Positions 12,828-20,529 of a stretch of 64,000 nucleotides of DNA are shown in pieces. Location: the NCBI RefSeq assembly GCF_002127265.1, contig NZ_NFUU01000001.1, forward strand, positions 2,674,040 to 2,738,039. Direction: 5' to 3'. Every line of letters starts with the position of its first letter. The stretch's first letter is position 1. Made by a program: the position numbers and the translations under genes. The notes under the pieces were generated by a model. That model was given only the letters and a program-made list of their open reading frames with translations. It was not told the origin of the DNA and ran no database searches. The DNA comes from Hydrogenophaga sp. IBVHS1. Its GTDB lineage: Bacteria > Pseudomonadota > Gammaproteobacteria > Burkholderiales > Burkholderiaceae_C.

Positions 12828-13306
12828 GCGCGAACAACCCCCAGCCGCCATGGCGGGTGCAGCGCAACACCTTCGGCCGCCTCGTGCTCACCGACGCCAG
12901 CGGCCAGGACCACCTGGGCGTAGTGCCGGTGCGCGCCTTCCCCATCGGAGCGCCCGACGAGGGCATGTCCCTGCTGGGCAGCGACGGGCATGAACTGGTG
13001 TGGGTGGAGCGCCTCTCTGCGCTGCCGGCCGAGTTGCGCAGCCTGCTCGAAGAGGAACTGACGCAGCGCGAATTCACCCCGGTGATCCAGCGCATCGAGT
13101 CGGTATCGACCTTTTCCACGCCCAGCACCTGGCAGGTGACCACCGACCGTGGCCCGACGCGCTTTGTGCTGCGCAGCGAAGACGACATCCGCCGCCTCGA
13201 AGGCCAGGCCTTGCTGATCCAGGCCAGCCACGGCGTCAGCTTCGCGGTGCGCGACCGGCTCGCGCTCGACGCGCATTCACGCCGCCTTCTCGACCGGTTT
13301 CTCTGA
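12824..13306 (+). CDS. Cyanophycin metabolism-associated DUF1854 family protein
   Basis: A 160-residue soluble protein matching DUF1854, with conserved-looking stretches WRVQRNTFGRLVL, RAFPIGAPDEGMSLL and VLRSEDDIRRL. The function is not established. Its start overlaps the stop of the ABC exporter gene (ATGA at 12824), so the two are translated together and probably act together. There is no signal peptide or membrane segment, so it should be a cytoplasmic partner of the exporter. The link to cyanophycin comes from gene neighbourhood. Confidence 0.85.
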   Translation: MSANNPQPPWRVQRNTFGRLVLTDASGQDHLGVVPVRAFPIGAPDEGMSLLGSDGHELVWVERLSALPAELRSLLEEELTQREFTPVIQRIESVSTFSTPSTWQVTTDRGPTRFVLRSEDDIRRLEGQALLIQASHGVSFAVRDRLALDAHSRRLLDRFL

Positions 13307-13316
13307 CCGGCAGGCT

Positions 13317-13700
13317 TCAAGCCCGCACGAACAGCGTCACCAGTGGCTCGGCTCCCACCTGCCGGCTGCGGTGGCCGTGCAAGGCCGGGTTGAAGGTTTC
13401 TCCTTCGGGCAGCGTGTCGGCCGAATAGAAATGCTGGCCAGCGCCGAACGCGCGCCAGCTGCCATCCTGCAGGCCGATCTCCATGCAGCCTTGCAGCACG
13501 AACAGCCACTGCGGCGCGGGGGTGCAATGGAATTCGCTGCGAAAGCCCACCGGGCTCTCGCGCAACTGGCACGCGGAGGCGGGCAGCAAGGCCGAAAGCC
13601 TGGCGGCGGGCGTGCCCCCGTCCAGTGCGATCGCGTCCTCCCGGAACCGGGCTCGCCCATCGGCGTCGGTGTACAGAACCACTTGCAGAAACGTGCTCAA
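13317..13700 (-). CDS. Cupin-domain protein
   Basis: A 127-residue single-domain protein. The motif pattern (EFHCTPAPQWLFVLQGCMEIGLQDG, described in pieces: EFHCTPAPQW then FVLQG, then FGAGQHFYSADTLPEGE) is that of a small beta-barrel cupin, with a possible metal-ligand His in the first motif. The substrate is unknown. It is convergent with the DUF1854 gene and divergent from the response regulator at 13774. A housekeeping or sugar-binding role cannot be decided from sequence. Confidence 0.65.
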   Translation of the reverse strand: MSTFLQVVLYTDADGRARFREDAIALDGGTPAARLSALLPASACQLRESPVGFRSEFHCTPAPQWLFVLQGCMEIGLQDGSWRAFGAGQHFYSADTLPEGETFNPALHGHRSRQVGAEPLVTLFVRA

Positions 13701-13773
13701 GGTCGATCTCCGGAAAAACGGTCAGGTGTTGTACCAGAGAAGCCGGCGGTCTTTTCGCTCACACTAGCGCCCC

Positions 13774-14436
13774 ATGAAGGTACTGCTTGCTGAAGACGAC
13801 ACGATGCTGGGCGTCAGCATGGACCGCGGACTGCGCATGGCGGGATTTTCCGTGTCGTGGGTGCGGGATGGCCTGCAGGCGCAGGCTGCGCTGCAGAGTC
13901 AGGCCTACGATCTGTTGCTGCTCGACATCGGCCTGCCCGGGCAGGACGGGCTGCAGCTGCTGCACTGGCTGCGCGCGGAACACCTGTCGGTCCCCGTGCT
14001 GGTGGTGTCGGCCCGCGACGCGGTGGGTGATCGGGTGGCCGGCCTGAACCTGGGCGCCGACGACTACCTCACCAAACCGTTCGACCTCGACGAACTGGTG
14101 GCACGCATGCACGCCCTGGGGCGGCGCGTCAATGGCCGCGCGGCATCCGAGCTGCAGCTGGGGCGGCTGATCATGCGGCCGGCGCGGCGCGAAGCCCTGC
14201 TCGACAACCACTCGGTGAGCCTGTCCACGCGCGAATACGACCTGCTGCTCGCTCTGATGGAGCGGCCCGGCAACGTGCTTTCCCGGGAACAGCTGGAGAT
14301 CCGGCTCTACGGCAGCCAGGATGAACTGGCCAGCAACGCCGTCGAGGTGCACGTGCACCACCTGCGCCGCAAGCTCGGCAGCGCGTGGATCAAGAACGTG
14401 CGCGGGGTGGGCTACAAGCTGGTCGAGGTGGCATGA
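13774..14436 (+). CDS. OmpR/PhoB-family response regulator (QseB-like)
   Basis: A 220-residue two-component regulator. The receiver domain (about 1-115) has the acidic pair D8-D9, phospho-acceptor D51 in LLLLDIGLPG and the conserved Lys in DDYLTKPFDLDEL. A winged-helix DNA-binding domain follows (about 125-218), with EYDLLLALMERPGNVLSREQ and a VHHLRRKL recognition region. It overlaps the cognate sensor kinase by ATGA. It resembles QseB/PmrA-type regulators; the signal and targets are not evident. Confidence 0.93.
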   Translation: MKVLLAEDDTMLGVSMDRGLRMAGFSVSWVRDGLQAQAALQSQAYDLLLLDIGLPGQDGLQLLHWLRAEHLSVPVLVVSARDAVGDRVAGLNLGADDYLTKPFDLDELVARMHALGRRVNGRAASELQLGRLIMRPARREALLDNHSVSLSTREYDLLLALMERPGNVLSREQLEIRLYGSQDELASNAVEVHVHHLRRKLGSAWIKNVRGVGYKLVEVA

Positions 14437-15776
14437 ACTCGATCCGCCAGCGATTGCTGTTCTGGCAGATCACCGCGCTGGTCATCACCTGCGTCCTCGT
14501 CAGCGCCCTGACCTACCAGCTGGCCTGGCAGGCGTTCAACCGGGAGCGCGATCTGGCCATGGAGCAGATTGCCCACTCGGTGGTGCGCCATGGCGTGCGG
14601 CCCGGCTCCTGGGCCACGAATCCGCCCGCTGCATCCAACACCGCCAACGACCTGGGCGGCTTCATCAGCCAGATCTGGTCTCCCACGGGAGAGATTCTTT
14701 ACAGCTCGGTGGACGGCACCGGCCCACCTTTGCAAGAGGCCGGCTTCCACGAAGTGGCCTGGTCGGGCGAATCCTGGCATGTCTTCACCCTGGTCGATCG
14801 GGAGCAACGGATTCAGGTGGCCAAAACCTCGAGCGACCGAGCCAGCAGTTTTGCCGCGCTGGTGCCCTGGCTGCTGGTGCCAACTGGTTTGCTGGTGCTG
14901 GTGTTGAGCGCGTTGATCCACGCGGCAGTGAGCCGTGCGCTTGCGCCGCTGGACACGTTGGGGCGCGACATCCGCCGGCGCGACGAACAGGATCTGCAGC
15001 CCGTGCCGACGCAGGATCTTCCGAAAGAGCTGGCGCCCCTGGCCAGAGCGCTGAACCAGTTGCTGGAGCGGCTGGGTGGTCTGCTGGCGCGCCAGCGCCA
15101 GGTGCTGGCCGACGCCGCGCACGAGCTCAACACGCCGCTCGCTGCGGTGAAGCTGCAGGCTCAGCTGGCGCGCCGTTCAGACGATGTGCACCGCGAAGCC
15201 GCGCTGGACGAACTCGACAAAGGCATTGAACGCAGCACGCACCTGGTGGCGCAACTGCTGCAGATGGCCCGGCTCGAACCCGATGTGCACCAACGCCACG
15301 CCACGCCGTTTCGCTGCGACCAGCTGGCCGCCGAGGTGGTGGGTGCGTTCTCCGCACGGGCCGACGCACGCGACGTCGATCTGGGTCTGGAGGCGAGCGA
15401 CGCGGCCACCGTGTGCATGGACCCGGAAGACTTCCGCGTGCTGCTGAACAACCTGGTGGACAACGCGCTGCGCCACACCCCCGTGGGCAGCCGGGTCGAC
15501 ATTCGCGTGCGGCAGGCCGGCGAACGTGTCACGCTCACCGTGAACGACAACGGCCCAGGCATTGCCCAGGCCGAGAGAGAGCGCGCGATGCACCGGTTTG
15601 TCCGTCTCAATCCGCAAGACAGCACCGGCAGTGGTCTCGGGCTCGCGATCGTCACGCAGATCGCCGAGCACAACGGGGGGGCCATCGAGCTGTCGGACAG
15701 CCCGGGCGGCGGGCTGTCGGTGTCGGTGCACCTGCCGGTGCACCGAACACCTCGCGTCGATCAGTTCACCGGGTAG
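14433..15776 (+). CDS. Sensor histidine kinase of the 13774 regulator
   Basis: A 447-residue inner-membrane kinase. There are two membrane helices (about 10-30 and 143-165) flanking a roughly 110-residue periplasmic sensor, then a HAMP segment, an H-box with the phosphorylated His230 (DAAHELNTPLAAVK, starting near 227) and an ATPase domain with N-box NLVDNALRHTP, G1 NDNGPGIA and G2 GSGLGLAIV. All catalytic motifs are intact. The start at 14433 is chosen because it overlaps the regulator stop (ATGA) and gives a normal membrane N-terminus. The 3' end overlaps the convergent DUF4148 gene by 16 bp. Confidence 0.93.
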   Translation: MNSIRQRLLFWQITALVITCVLVSALTYQLAWQAFNRERDLAMEQIAHSVVRHGVRPGSWATNPPAASNTANDLGGFISQIWSPTGEILYSSVDGTGPPLQEAGFHEVAWSGESWHVFTLVDREQRIQVAKTSSDRASSFAALVPWLLVPTGLLVLVLSALIHAAVSRALAPLDTLGRDIRRRDEQDLQPVPTQDLPKELAPLARALNQLLERLGGLLARQRQVLADAAHELNTPLAAVKLQAQLARRSDDVHREAALDELDKGIERSTHLVAQLLQMARLEPDVHQRHATPFRCDQLAAEVVGAFSARADARDVDLGLEASDAATVCMDPEDFRVLLNNLVDNALRHTPVGSRVDIRVRQAGERVTLTVNDNGPGIAQAERERAMHRFVRLNPQDSTGSGLGLAIVTQIAEHNGGAIELSDSPGGGLSVSVHLPVHRTPRVDQFTG

Positions 15777-16192
15777 TCGTTGCCGATGGGGTGCAGGCTG
15801 CCGTTGCGCAGGGCTTCGCGCACTTCCGCGCGGACTTCCTCGCGGGTCTTGCGCTGGGCGACATAGCGCTGGGGCGCCAGTTCGCGGGCGGTAGCGCCGG
15901 TCTGGCCGTCGGCAATCAGGGTGCCGTTGTCGCGGGCTTCTTCCAGCTCGCCCTGCACTTGCGAGCGGCTCTTGGACACCACCGCAGGCTGTGCGTATTG
16001 CTGCGGATAGAGCTGGTTGAAGCGCAGGCCGGATTCGCCATTGGCGATCAGGTCGCCGTTGCGCTGGGCCTGGGCCAGCTCGGCACGGACTTGCTCGCGG
16101 GTTTTGCCCACGGTGGGTTCGGCGGCCAGCGCGTGGCCGGCAACGAGGGTAGAGAGCGCGATGGCCACAACGGAGAGACGGGTGTTTTTCAT
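15761..16192 (-). CDS. Exported DUF4148-domain protein with three tandem repeats
   Basis: A 143-residue protein with a signal peptide (cleavage expected after ALA near residue 23). The mature part consists of three related units of about 40 residues, each of the type KTREQVRAELAQAQRNGDL: TREQVRAEL, SRSQVQGEL and TREEVRAEV, followed by NGDLI, NGTLI and NGSL. DUF4148 proteins are abundant in Burkholderiales and have no known function; they are probably periplasmic. It is divergent from a LysR gene, with a 201-bp gap that holds a perfect palindrome. Confidence 0.85.
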   Translation of the reverse strand: MKNTRLSVVAIALSTLVAGHALAAEPTVGKTREQVRAELAQAQRNGDLIANGESGLRFNQLYPQQYAQPAVVSKSRSQVQGELEEARDNGTLIADGQTGATARELAPQRYVAQRKTREEVRAEVREALRNGSLHPIGNDYPVN

Positions 16193-16292
16193 GACATTTT
16201 TCCTTGGGTAGGTTGAACATGCCGGACGGTCACTGGTGGTGACCTGCCTGGCTTCGATGCCACTGAACCGGGTGGGTCTGCATCGATGGGTG

Positions 16293-16304
16293 AACTTTAA
16301 AGTT
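16293..16304. promoter_or_regulatory. 12-bp perfect palindrome in the DUF4148/lysR gap
   Basis: AACTTTAAAGTT is a perfect palindrome. Just beside it TTTCT and AGAAA form a second, interrupted inverted repeat. The site is 90 bp before the LysR start and 100 bp before the DUF4148 start, as expected for a LysR-type autoregulatory site, but no factor is assigned. Confidence 0.4.
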
Positions 16305-16393
16305 TCTGATTCCGAAGAAAAACAACCCTATTGCCATTGCTATGTTTCTGTTTCAGCAACAATGGGCCGATTCGAAACCACCCGAGATGCCCC

Positions 16394-17326
16394 ATGGACC
16401 GCCTTTCTTCGATGCGCGCCTTTCAGAAAGTGATCGACGAGGGTGGCTTCGCGGCCGCGGCCCGCGCGCTGGACATGTCGCCCGCGGTGGTGACGCGCCT
16501 GGTGGCCGACCTGGAGGAGCACCTGGGCACGCGGCTGCTGCATCGCACCACGCGGCGCGTCTCGCTCACCGAGGCAGGCGACGCCTACCTGGATCGCGTG
16601 CGCCTGATCCTGCTGGAGCTGGACGAGGCCCATGCACTTGTGAGCTCGCACACCAGCGAACTGGCCGGGGTGCTGCACCTGCTGGCGCCGCCCGTGCTGG
16701 CCACGCACGTGCTCGCGCCACTGGTGAGCGGCTTCCGGCAGGCCTACCCCAAGATCCTGCTCGACATCGATGTCGAGTCGCACCGCGAGCCGCCGATCGA
16801 GGATTACGACATCACGCTCATGGGCGCGAGCGACAGCTTTGACGCCAACGTGATCGCCCGCAAGGTGATTTCCACTGAAGCCATTCTGCTGGCTTCACCC
16901 AGCTACCTGAAACGCAAGGGCACGCCACAGACGCCGGAGGACCTGAGCCAGCACGACTGCCTGCGCCTGAAACCCACCACCGGGCGCAGCCGCAACTGGC
17001 GCCTGCTGCACGCGCTGGAGCTGGACCGCCACGTGGACATCGACGTGCAGCCCGTGCTGTGGGCCAACCACAACGACACCCTCATGCACGCGGCGCTCGA
17101 TGGCGCGGGCATCACCTCGACCACGGTGGAGCTGGCGGCGCCCCTGCTGCAGAACGGCGACCTGGTTCGTGTGCTCAACCCCTGGATCACCGGCCGCCTC
17201 ACCATGTACGCGGCCCTGCCCAGCCGCAAGTTCATGCCTCGGCGCACCCAGGTGTTTCTCGACTACCTCACCGAGCAGACGCGGATTCGGGTGGGCAGCG
17301 CGCTGGCCACCTGCGAGAGCTGCTGA
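16394..17326 (+). CDS. LysR-family transcriptional regulator
   Basis: A 310-residue LTTR. The N-terminal helix-turn-helix is MDRLSSMRAFQKVIDEGGFA through VTRLVADLEEHLGTRLLHRTTR, the family's standard signature. The C-terminal substrate-binding domain runs from about residue 90. The ATG at 16394 is preferred to in-frame starts further up because it places the family N-terminus at residue 1. It belongs to the CrgA/AaeR-like group. Targets are unknown, but the divergent DUF4148 gene is the natural candidate. Confidence 0.92.
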   Translation: MDRLSSMRAFQKVIDEGGFAAAARALDMSPAVVTRLVADLEEHLGTRLLHRTTRRVSLTEAGDAYLDRVRLILLELDEAHALVSSHTSELAGVLHLLAPPVLATHVLAPLVSGFRQAYPKILLDIDVESHREPPIEDYDITLMGASDSFDANVIARKVISTEAILLASPSYLKRKGTPQTPEDLSQHDCLRLKPTTGRSRNWRLLHALELDRHVDIDVQPVLWANHNDTLMHAALDGAGITSTTVELAAPLLQNGDLVRVLNPWITGRLTMYAALPSRKFMPRRTQVFLDYLTEQTRIRVGSALATCESC

Positions 17327-17427
17327 AAGGGGCCTCACAGGCCGTTACAACTTCGCGAGGTGCGGTCCACCCCGTCGGGCACTCTGGTTCGTTTCAACCG
17401 GTTCCATCCTCTTTATCTGGAGCCTTC

Positions 17428-18219
17428 ATGAAACCCCTGCCTGCCGCCCGCGCCACCCTCTCTTTGCTCGTTGCACTGGCCTCACTGGCCGCCCTGCCTG
17501 TCCACGCCGTGGGCAGCCAGGCCGAAGTGCAGGTCATCGACCGCGACAGCGGCGAGACGCTCACCGTCTACCGCCACCGGGGCGAACACTGGGTGGCGGG
17601 CCGGCCCGGTGCGCGCTACGCGGTCTCGGTGCGCAACGCCACACCCGGCCGCGTGCTCAGTGTGGTGTCGGTCGACGGCATCAACGTGGTTTCGGGCGAG
17701 ACCGCCACCTGGCAGCAGACCGGCTACGTGCTCTCGCCCTGGCAGCAGCACGCCATCAACGGCTGGCGCAAGAGCGACAGCGAGGTGGCCGCGTTTCACT
17801 TCACCGCCTCCACCGATTCCTACGCCGAGCGCACCGGCCGGCCGGCGCATGTGGGCGTGATCGGCGTGGCTGTATTTCGCGAGAAGCCCTTGCCTCCACC
17901 ACCCCCCCCCATCGCGCCCTCACCGGTGCAGCGCGAGCAGAGCGCGGCGCAGGAGAGCCGGTCGTCCGCGCCCGCCAGCGCCGCCGACATGGCGGCCCGC
18001 CCGCGCCTGGGCACCGGCCATGGTGAGCGCGAGACCTCGGTGGTCGGCCACACCACGTTCGAGCGTCGCAGCCAGCGCCCCGATGAACTCATTCGCATCC
18101 GCTACGACAGCCGGGAGAACCTGGTGGCGATGGGTGTCATTCCAACGCAGGCCATGCCGCCGAGGCCGAATCCCTTCCCGGGAAGCGTGTCGCCTGGCTA
18201 CACGCCGGACCCGAACTGA
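17428..18219 (+). CDS. Exported protein of unknown function upstream of an ECF sigma factor
   Basis: A 263-residue protein with a clear signal peptide (MKPLPAARATLSLLVALASL, cleavage near VHA at 27). The mature half (about 28-155) is an all-beta-looking domain with LTVYRHRGEHWVAGRPGARY and DGINVVSGETATW. A poly-Pro stretch (residues about 155-161) and an Ala/Ser/Arg-rich linker follow, then a C-terminal segment containing DELIRIRYDSRENLVAMG. I recognise no named family. It ends 27 bp before the sigma factor gene on the same strand, which suggests they share a transcript. Confidence 0.75.
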   Translation: MKPLPAARATLSLLVALASLAALPVHAVGSQAEVQVIDRDSGETLTVYRHRGEHWVAGRPGARYAVSVRNATPGRVLSVVSVDGINVVSGETATWQQTGYVLSPWQQHAINGWRKSDSEVAAFHFTASTDSYAERTGRPAHVGVIGVAVFREKPLPPPPPPIAPSPVQREQSAAQESRSSAPASAADMAARPRLGTGHGERETSVVGHTTFERRSQRPDELIRIRYDSRENLVAMGVIPTQAMPPRPNPFPGSVSPGYTPDPN

Positions 18220-18246
18220 AAGGACCCGGCAACCATAATCGCGGGA

Positions 18247-18810
18247 ATGACTGAGCCCGCCGACGAAGCGCTGATGCTGGCCTATGCTGGCGGCGACGCG
18301 CGTGCGTTTGAAACGCTGTACGACCGCCACGCCCTGCCGGTGTGGCGCTTCGTGCAGCGCAGCGTGCGCGACAGCGCTTTGGCCGACGACCTGGTGCAGG
18401 ACGTGTGGTTTTCCTTGCTGCGCCACGCACCGCAATACGCACCGCGCGCGAAGTTCAGAACCTGGCTCTTCACACTGGCACACCACCGCGTGGTGGACCA
18501 CTGGCGCACACAAAAGCACCACACCAGCCTGGACGCCGAAACGGAGGAAGGCGCCGCGCTCGCCGACACGCTGGCGGCGGATTCGGGCTTTGGCCCGGTG
18601 CGGCAACTGCAATCGCGCGAACAGGCGCAGGCCCTGCTCGACGCGTTGGCCGAGCTGCCTCCGCTTCAGCGCGAGGCCTTTCTGCTGCAGGCCGAAGGCG
18701 GCATGAGCGTGGCCGAGATCGCCGAAACCACCGGTGTGACCCACGAGACGGCCAAAAGCCGCCTGCGCTACGCGCGCGAGCGCCTGCGCCAATTGCTGGA
18801 GACCCTGTGA
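18247..18810 (+). CDS. ECF-type RNA polymerase sigma factor (module 1)
   Basis: A 187-residue sigma-70-family protein with region 2 (ETLYDRHALPVWRFVQR through DDLVQDVWFSLLRH and FRTWLFTLAHHRVVDHWR) and region 4 (LPPLQREAFLLQAEGGMS, then TGVTHETAKSRLRYARERLR). Regions 1 and 3 are absent, as in ECF sigma factors. The gene's stop overlaps the next start (TGATG), coupling it to the membrane-anchored ankyrin protein that takes the anti-sigma position. Confidence 0.92.
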   Translation: MTEPADEALMLAYAGGDARAFETLYDRHALPVWRFVQRSVRDSALADDLVQDVWFSLLRHAPQYAPRAKFRTWLFTLAHHRVVDHWRTQKHHTSLDAETEEGAALADTLAADSGFGPVRQLQSREQAQALLDALAELPPLQREAFLLQAEGGMSVAEIAETTGVTHETAKSRLRYARERLRQLLETL

Positions 18811-19586
18811 TGACACCCAAAGATCCCTTGCTCGAACGCTACCGCGAGGCCAACGCGCTGGATCCAGCAAGACCCGCGGACAGCGTGCGCGACAACGTGC
18901 TGGCGCGCGCGCGCGCCACCGCGACTTCATTGCCCGGCGAGGCCCGTCCACCGGTGGCCAACGACGCTTTCTGGCGCTGGCGTGCGCTGGGTGGACTGGC
19001 GGTGCTGGGCCTGGCCACGCTGGTGGTGCTGCAGTTCGATCGCGGCACACCGGAAGAACGCGAAGCGGTGCTGGCCCCGGCCGCGCCCGCCGCCACGGCT
19101 CCTTCTGCTGCGCCCCAACAGGCAGCGCCACCAGTGACCGCGAAACCCGCTGCACCGCCCGCCCCTGCACAGCCTCCGCCACCACCACCGCCACCGCGCA
19201 TGCGGGCCGCCGAACCCGCCACGCCCACACCCCCACAGGCGCCCGCTCCTGCTCCATCCGTTCCGGCCACCGCCCCGCAGGCCCAGGAGCGCAGCGCCGA
19301 CGCCCTGCCCGAGCGTGCGCCGGCGGCCACCTCACAGGCCCGATCGGAATCCCGAGCGGCGCTGGCGCGCGAGATCGACGTGAACGCGGCCGACGCGCAA
19401 GGTCGCACCGCGCTCATGCGCGCTGCGCTGCAAGGCGACGCGGCGCAGGTGCGGCGGCTGCTCGACGCTGGCGCCGACCCATTGCGCCGCGATCGCGAGG
19501 GCCGCAGTGCCGCCGATCTGGCGCGCGAGGCGGGCCACCTCGCGCTGCTGCCCCTGCTGGAAGCCGCCACCGCGCCGCCGCGCTGA
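18810..19586 (+). CDS. Membrane-anchored Pro/Ala-rich ankyrin-repeat protein in the anti-sigma position
   Basis: A 258-residue protein. There is a short cytoplasmic N-terminus (1-55) of the length of an anti-sigma domain, one membrane helix (about 59-75, GGLAVLGLATLVVLQF), a long Pro/Ala-rich linker (about 88-180) and about two ankyrin repeats at the end (VNAADAQGRTALMRAALQGD, then GADPLRRDREGRSAADLARE). Genomic position and topology suggest an anti-sigma factor with a periplasmic ankyrin sensor. No canonical zinc-binding anti-sigma HxxxCxxC motif is visible, so this role is an inference. The ATG overlaps the sigma factor stop. Confidence 0.8.
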   Translation: MTPKDPLLERYREANALDPARPADSVRDNVLARARATATSLPGEARPPVANDAFWRWRALGGLAVLGLATLVVLQFDRGTPEEREAVLAPAAPAATAPSAAPQQAAPPVTAKPAAPPAPAQPPPPPPPPRMRAAEPATPTPPQAPAPAPSVPATAPQAQERSADALPERAPAATSQARSESRAALAREIDVNAADAQGRTALMRAALQGDAAQVRRLLDAGADPLRRDREGRSAADLAREAGHLALLPLLEAATAPPR

Positions 19587-19608
19587 AGCTGCCGCTACCA
19601 TGCGGCAG

Positions 19609-20394
19609 ATGAACACCGCTACCCCCTCCCCCGTGCACTTCGGCCACCAGGGCCGCGTGGTCCTCGTCACCGGCGGCGCGCAAGGCATTGGGGAAGCCTG
19701 CGTGCGCCGCTTCGCCCGTGAGGGCGCGAAGGTGGTGCTGGTCGACCTGGCCGATGCGCGCGGAGAGGCGCTGGCCGCCGAGATGGGCGCGCTCTACCTG
19801 CACGGCGACGTGGGCCACAAACCCGATGTGGACGCCGCCGTGGCGCGCACCCTTCAAACGCACGGCCGCATCGACGTGCTGGTGAACAACGCCGGCATCT
19901 TCAAGGCGGCGGATTTTCTCGACATCACCGAGGCCGACTTCGACGCCGTGCTGCGCGTGAACCTCAAGGGAGCTTTCCTCATGGGCCAGGCGGTGGCGCG
20001 CGCCATGGTGGACACGGGCGGCGGCAGCATCGTCAACATGAGCTCGGTCAATGGCGTGCTCGCCATCCCCAGCATCGCCAGCTACAACGTGAGCAAGGGC
20101 GGCATCAACCAGCTCACGCGCGTGATGGCACTGGCGCTGGCCGACCGGGGCGTGCGCGTCAACGCGGTGGCACCGGGCACCATTGCCACCGAACTCGCTG
20201 CCAGGGCCGTGCTCACCAGCGAGGACGCCAAGAACCGCATCCTCAGCCGCACGCCCATGAAGCGCCTGGGCGAGCCGGGTGAGATCGCCGACGTGGTGGC
20301 CTGGCTCGCCAGCGATGCCGCCAGCTACGTGACCGGCGAGATCGTCACGGTCGATGGCGGGCGCATGACGCTGAACTACACCGTGCCGGTCTGA
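19609..20394 (+). CDS. Short-chain dehydrogenase/reductase
   Basis: A 261-residue classical SDR. The Rossmann motif is TGGAQGIGE near residue 20, followed by NNAGI, active-site Ser in NMSSVNG and YNVSKGG (YxxxK), with the C-terminal pattern PxxPMKRLGEPGEIADVV and SYVTGEIVTVDGG. All catalytic residues are present; the substrate is unknown. A second ATG in frame at 19600 is possible; neither has a strong ribosome binding site. It follows the ankyrin gene by 22 bp and could be cotranscribed. Confidence 0.9.
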   Translation: MNTATPSPVHFGHQGRVVLVTGGAQGIGEACVRRFAREGAKVVLVDLADARGEALAAEMGALYLHGDVGHKPDVDAAVARTLQTHGRIDVLVNNAGIFKAADFLDITEADFDAVLRVNLKGAFLMGQAVARAMVDTGGGSIVNMSSVNGVLAIPSIASYNVSKGGINQLTRVMALALADRGVRVNAVAPGTIATELAARAVLTSEDAKNRILSRTPMKRLGEPGEIADVVAWLASDAASYVTGEIVTVDGGRMTLNYTVPV

Positions 20395-20427
20395 GCCGGC
20401 AGCCTTACACCTGCTTACCTTGCACGC

Positions 20428-20456
20428 GGGAATACGCAGCACCTTCGCTGCGTTGT
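20428..20456 (+). promoter_or_regulatory. Putative ECF promoter GGGAAT-N17-CGTTGT upstream of the Asn/Ser-rich protein
   Basis: GGGAAT (20428-20433) and CGTTGT (20451-20456) are 17 bp apart, in the -35 GGAAT/-10 CGTT style of ECF promoters. The same hexamers, 16 bp apart, stand before the ECF sigma gene at 24051. The spacer holds a 7-bp inverted repeat, ACGCAGC (20434-20440)/GCTGCGT (20447-20453). A start near 20463 would give a leader of about 67 nt with AAAGAGG before the ATG. The identification rests on similarity between the two sites. Confidence 0.5.
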
Positions 20457-20529
20457 CGGATCAGGCTCGGGTGACCGTCTCACCGACGTGCACCGGGATG
20501 TTCCCAACCAACCTGCAAAGAGGATGCTG

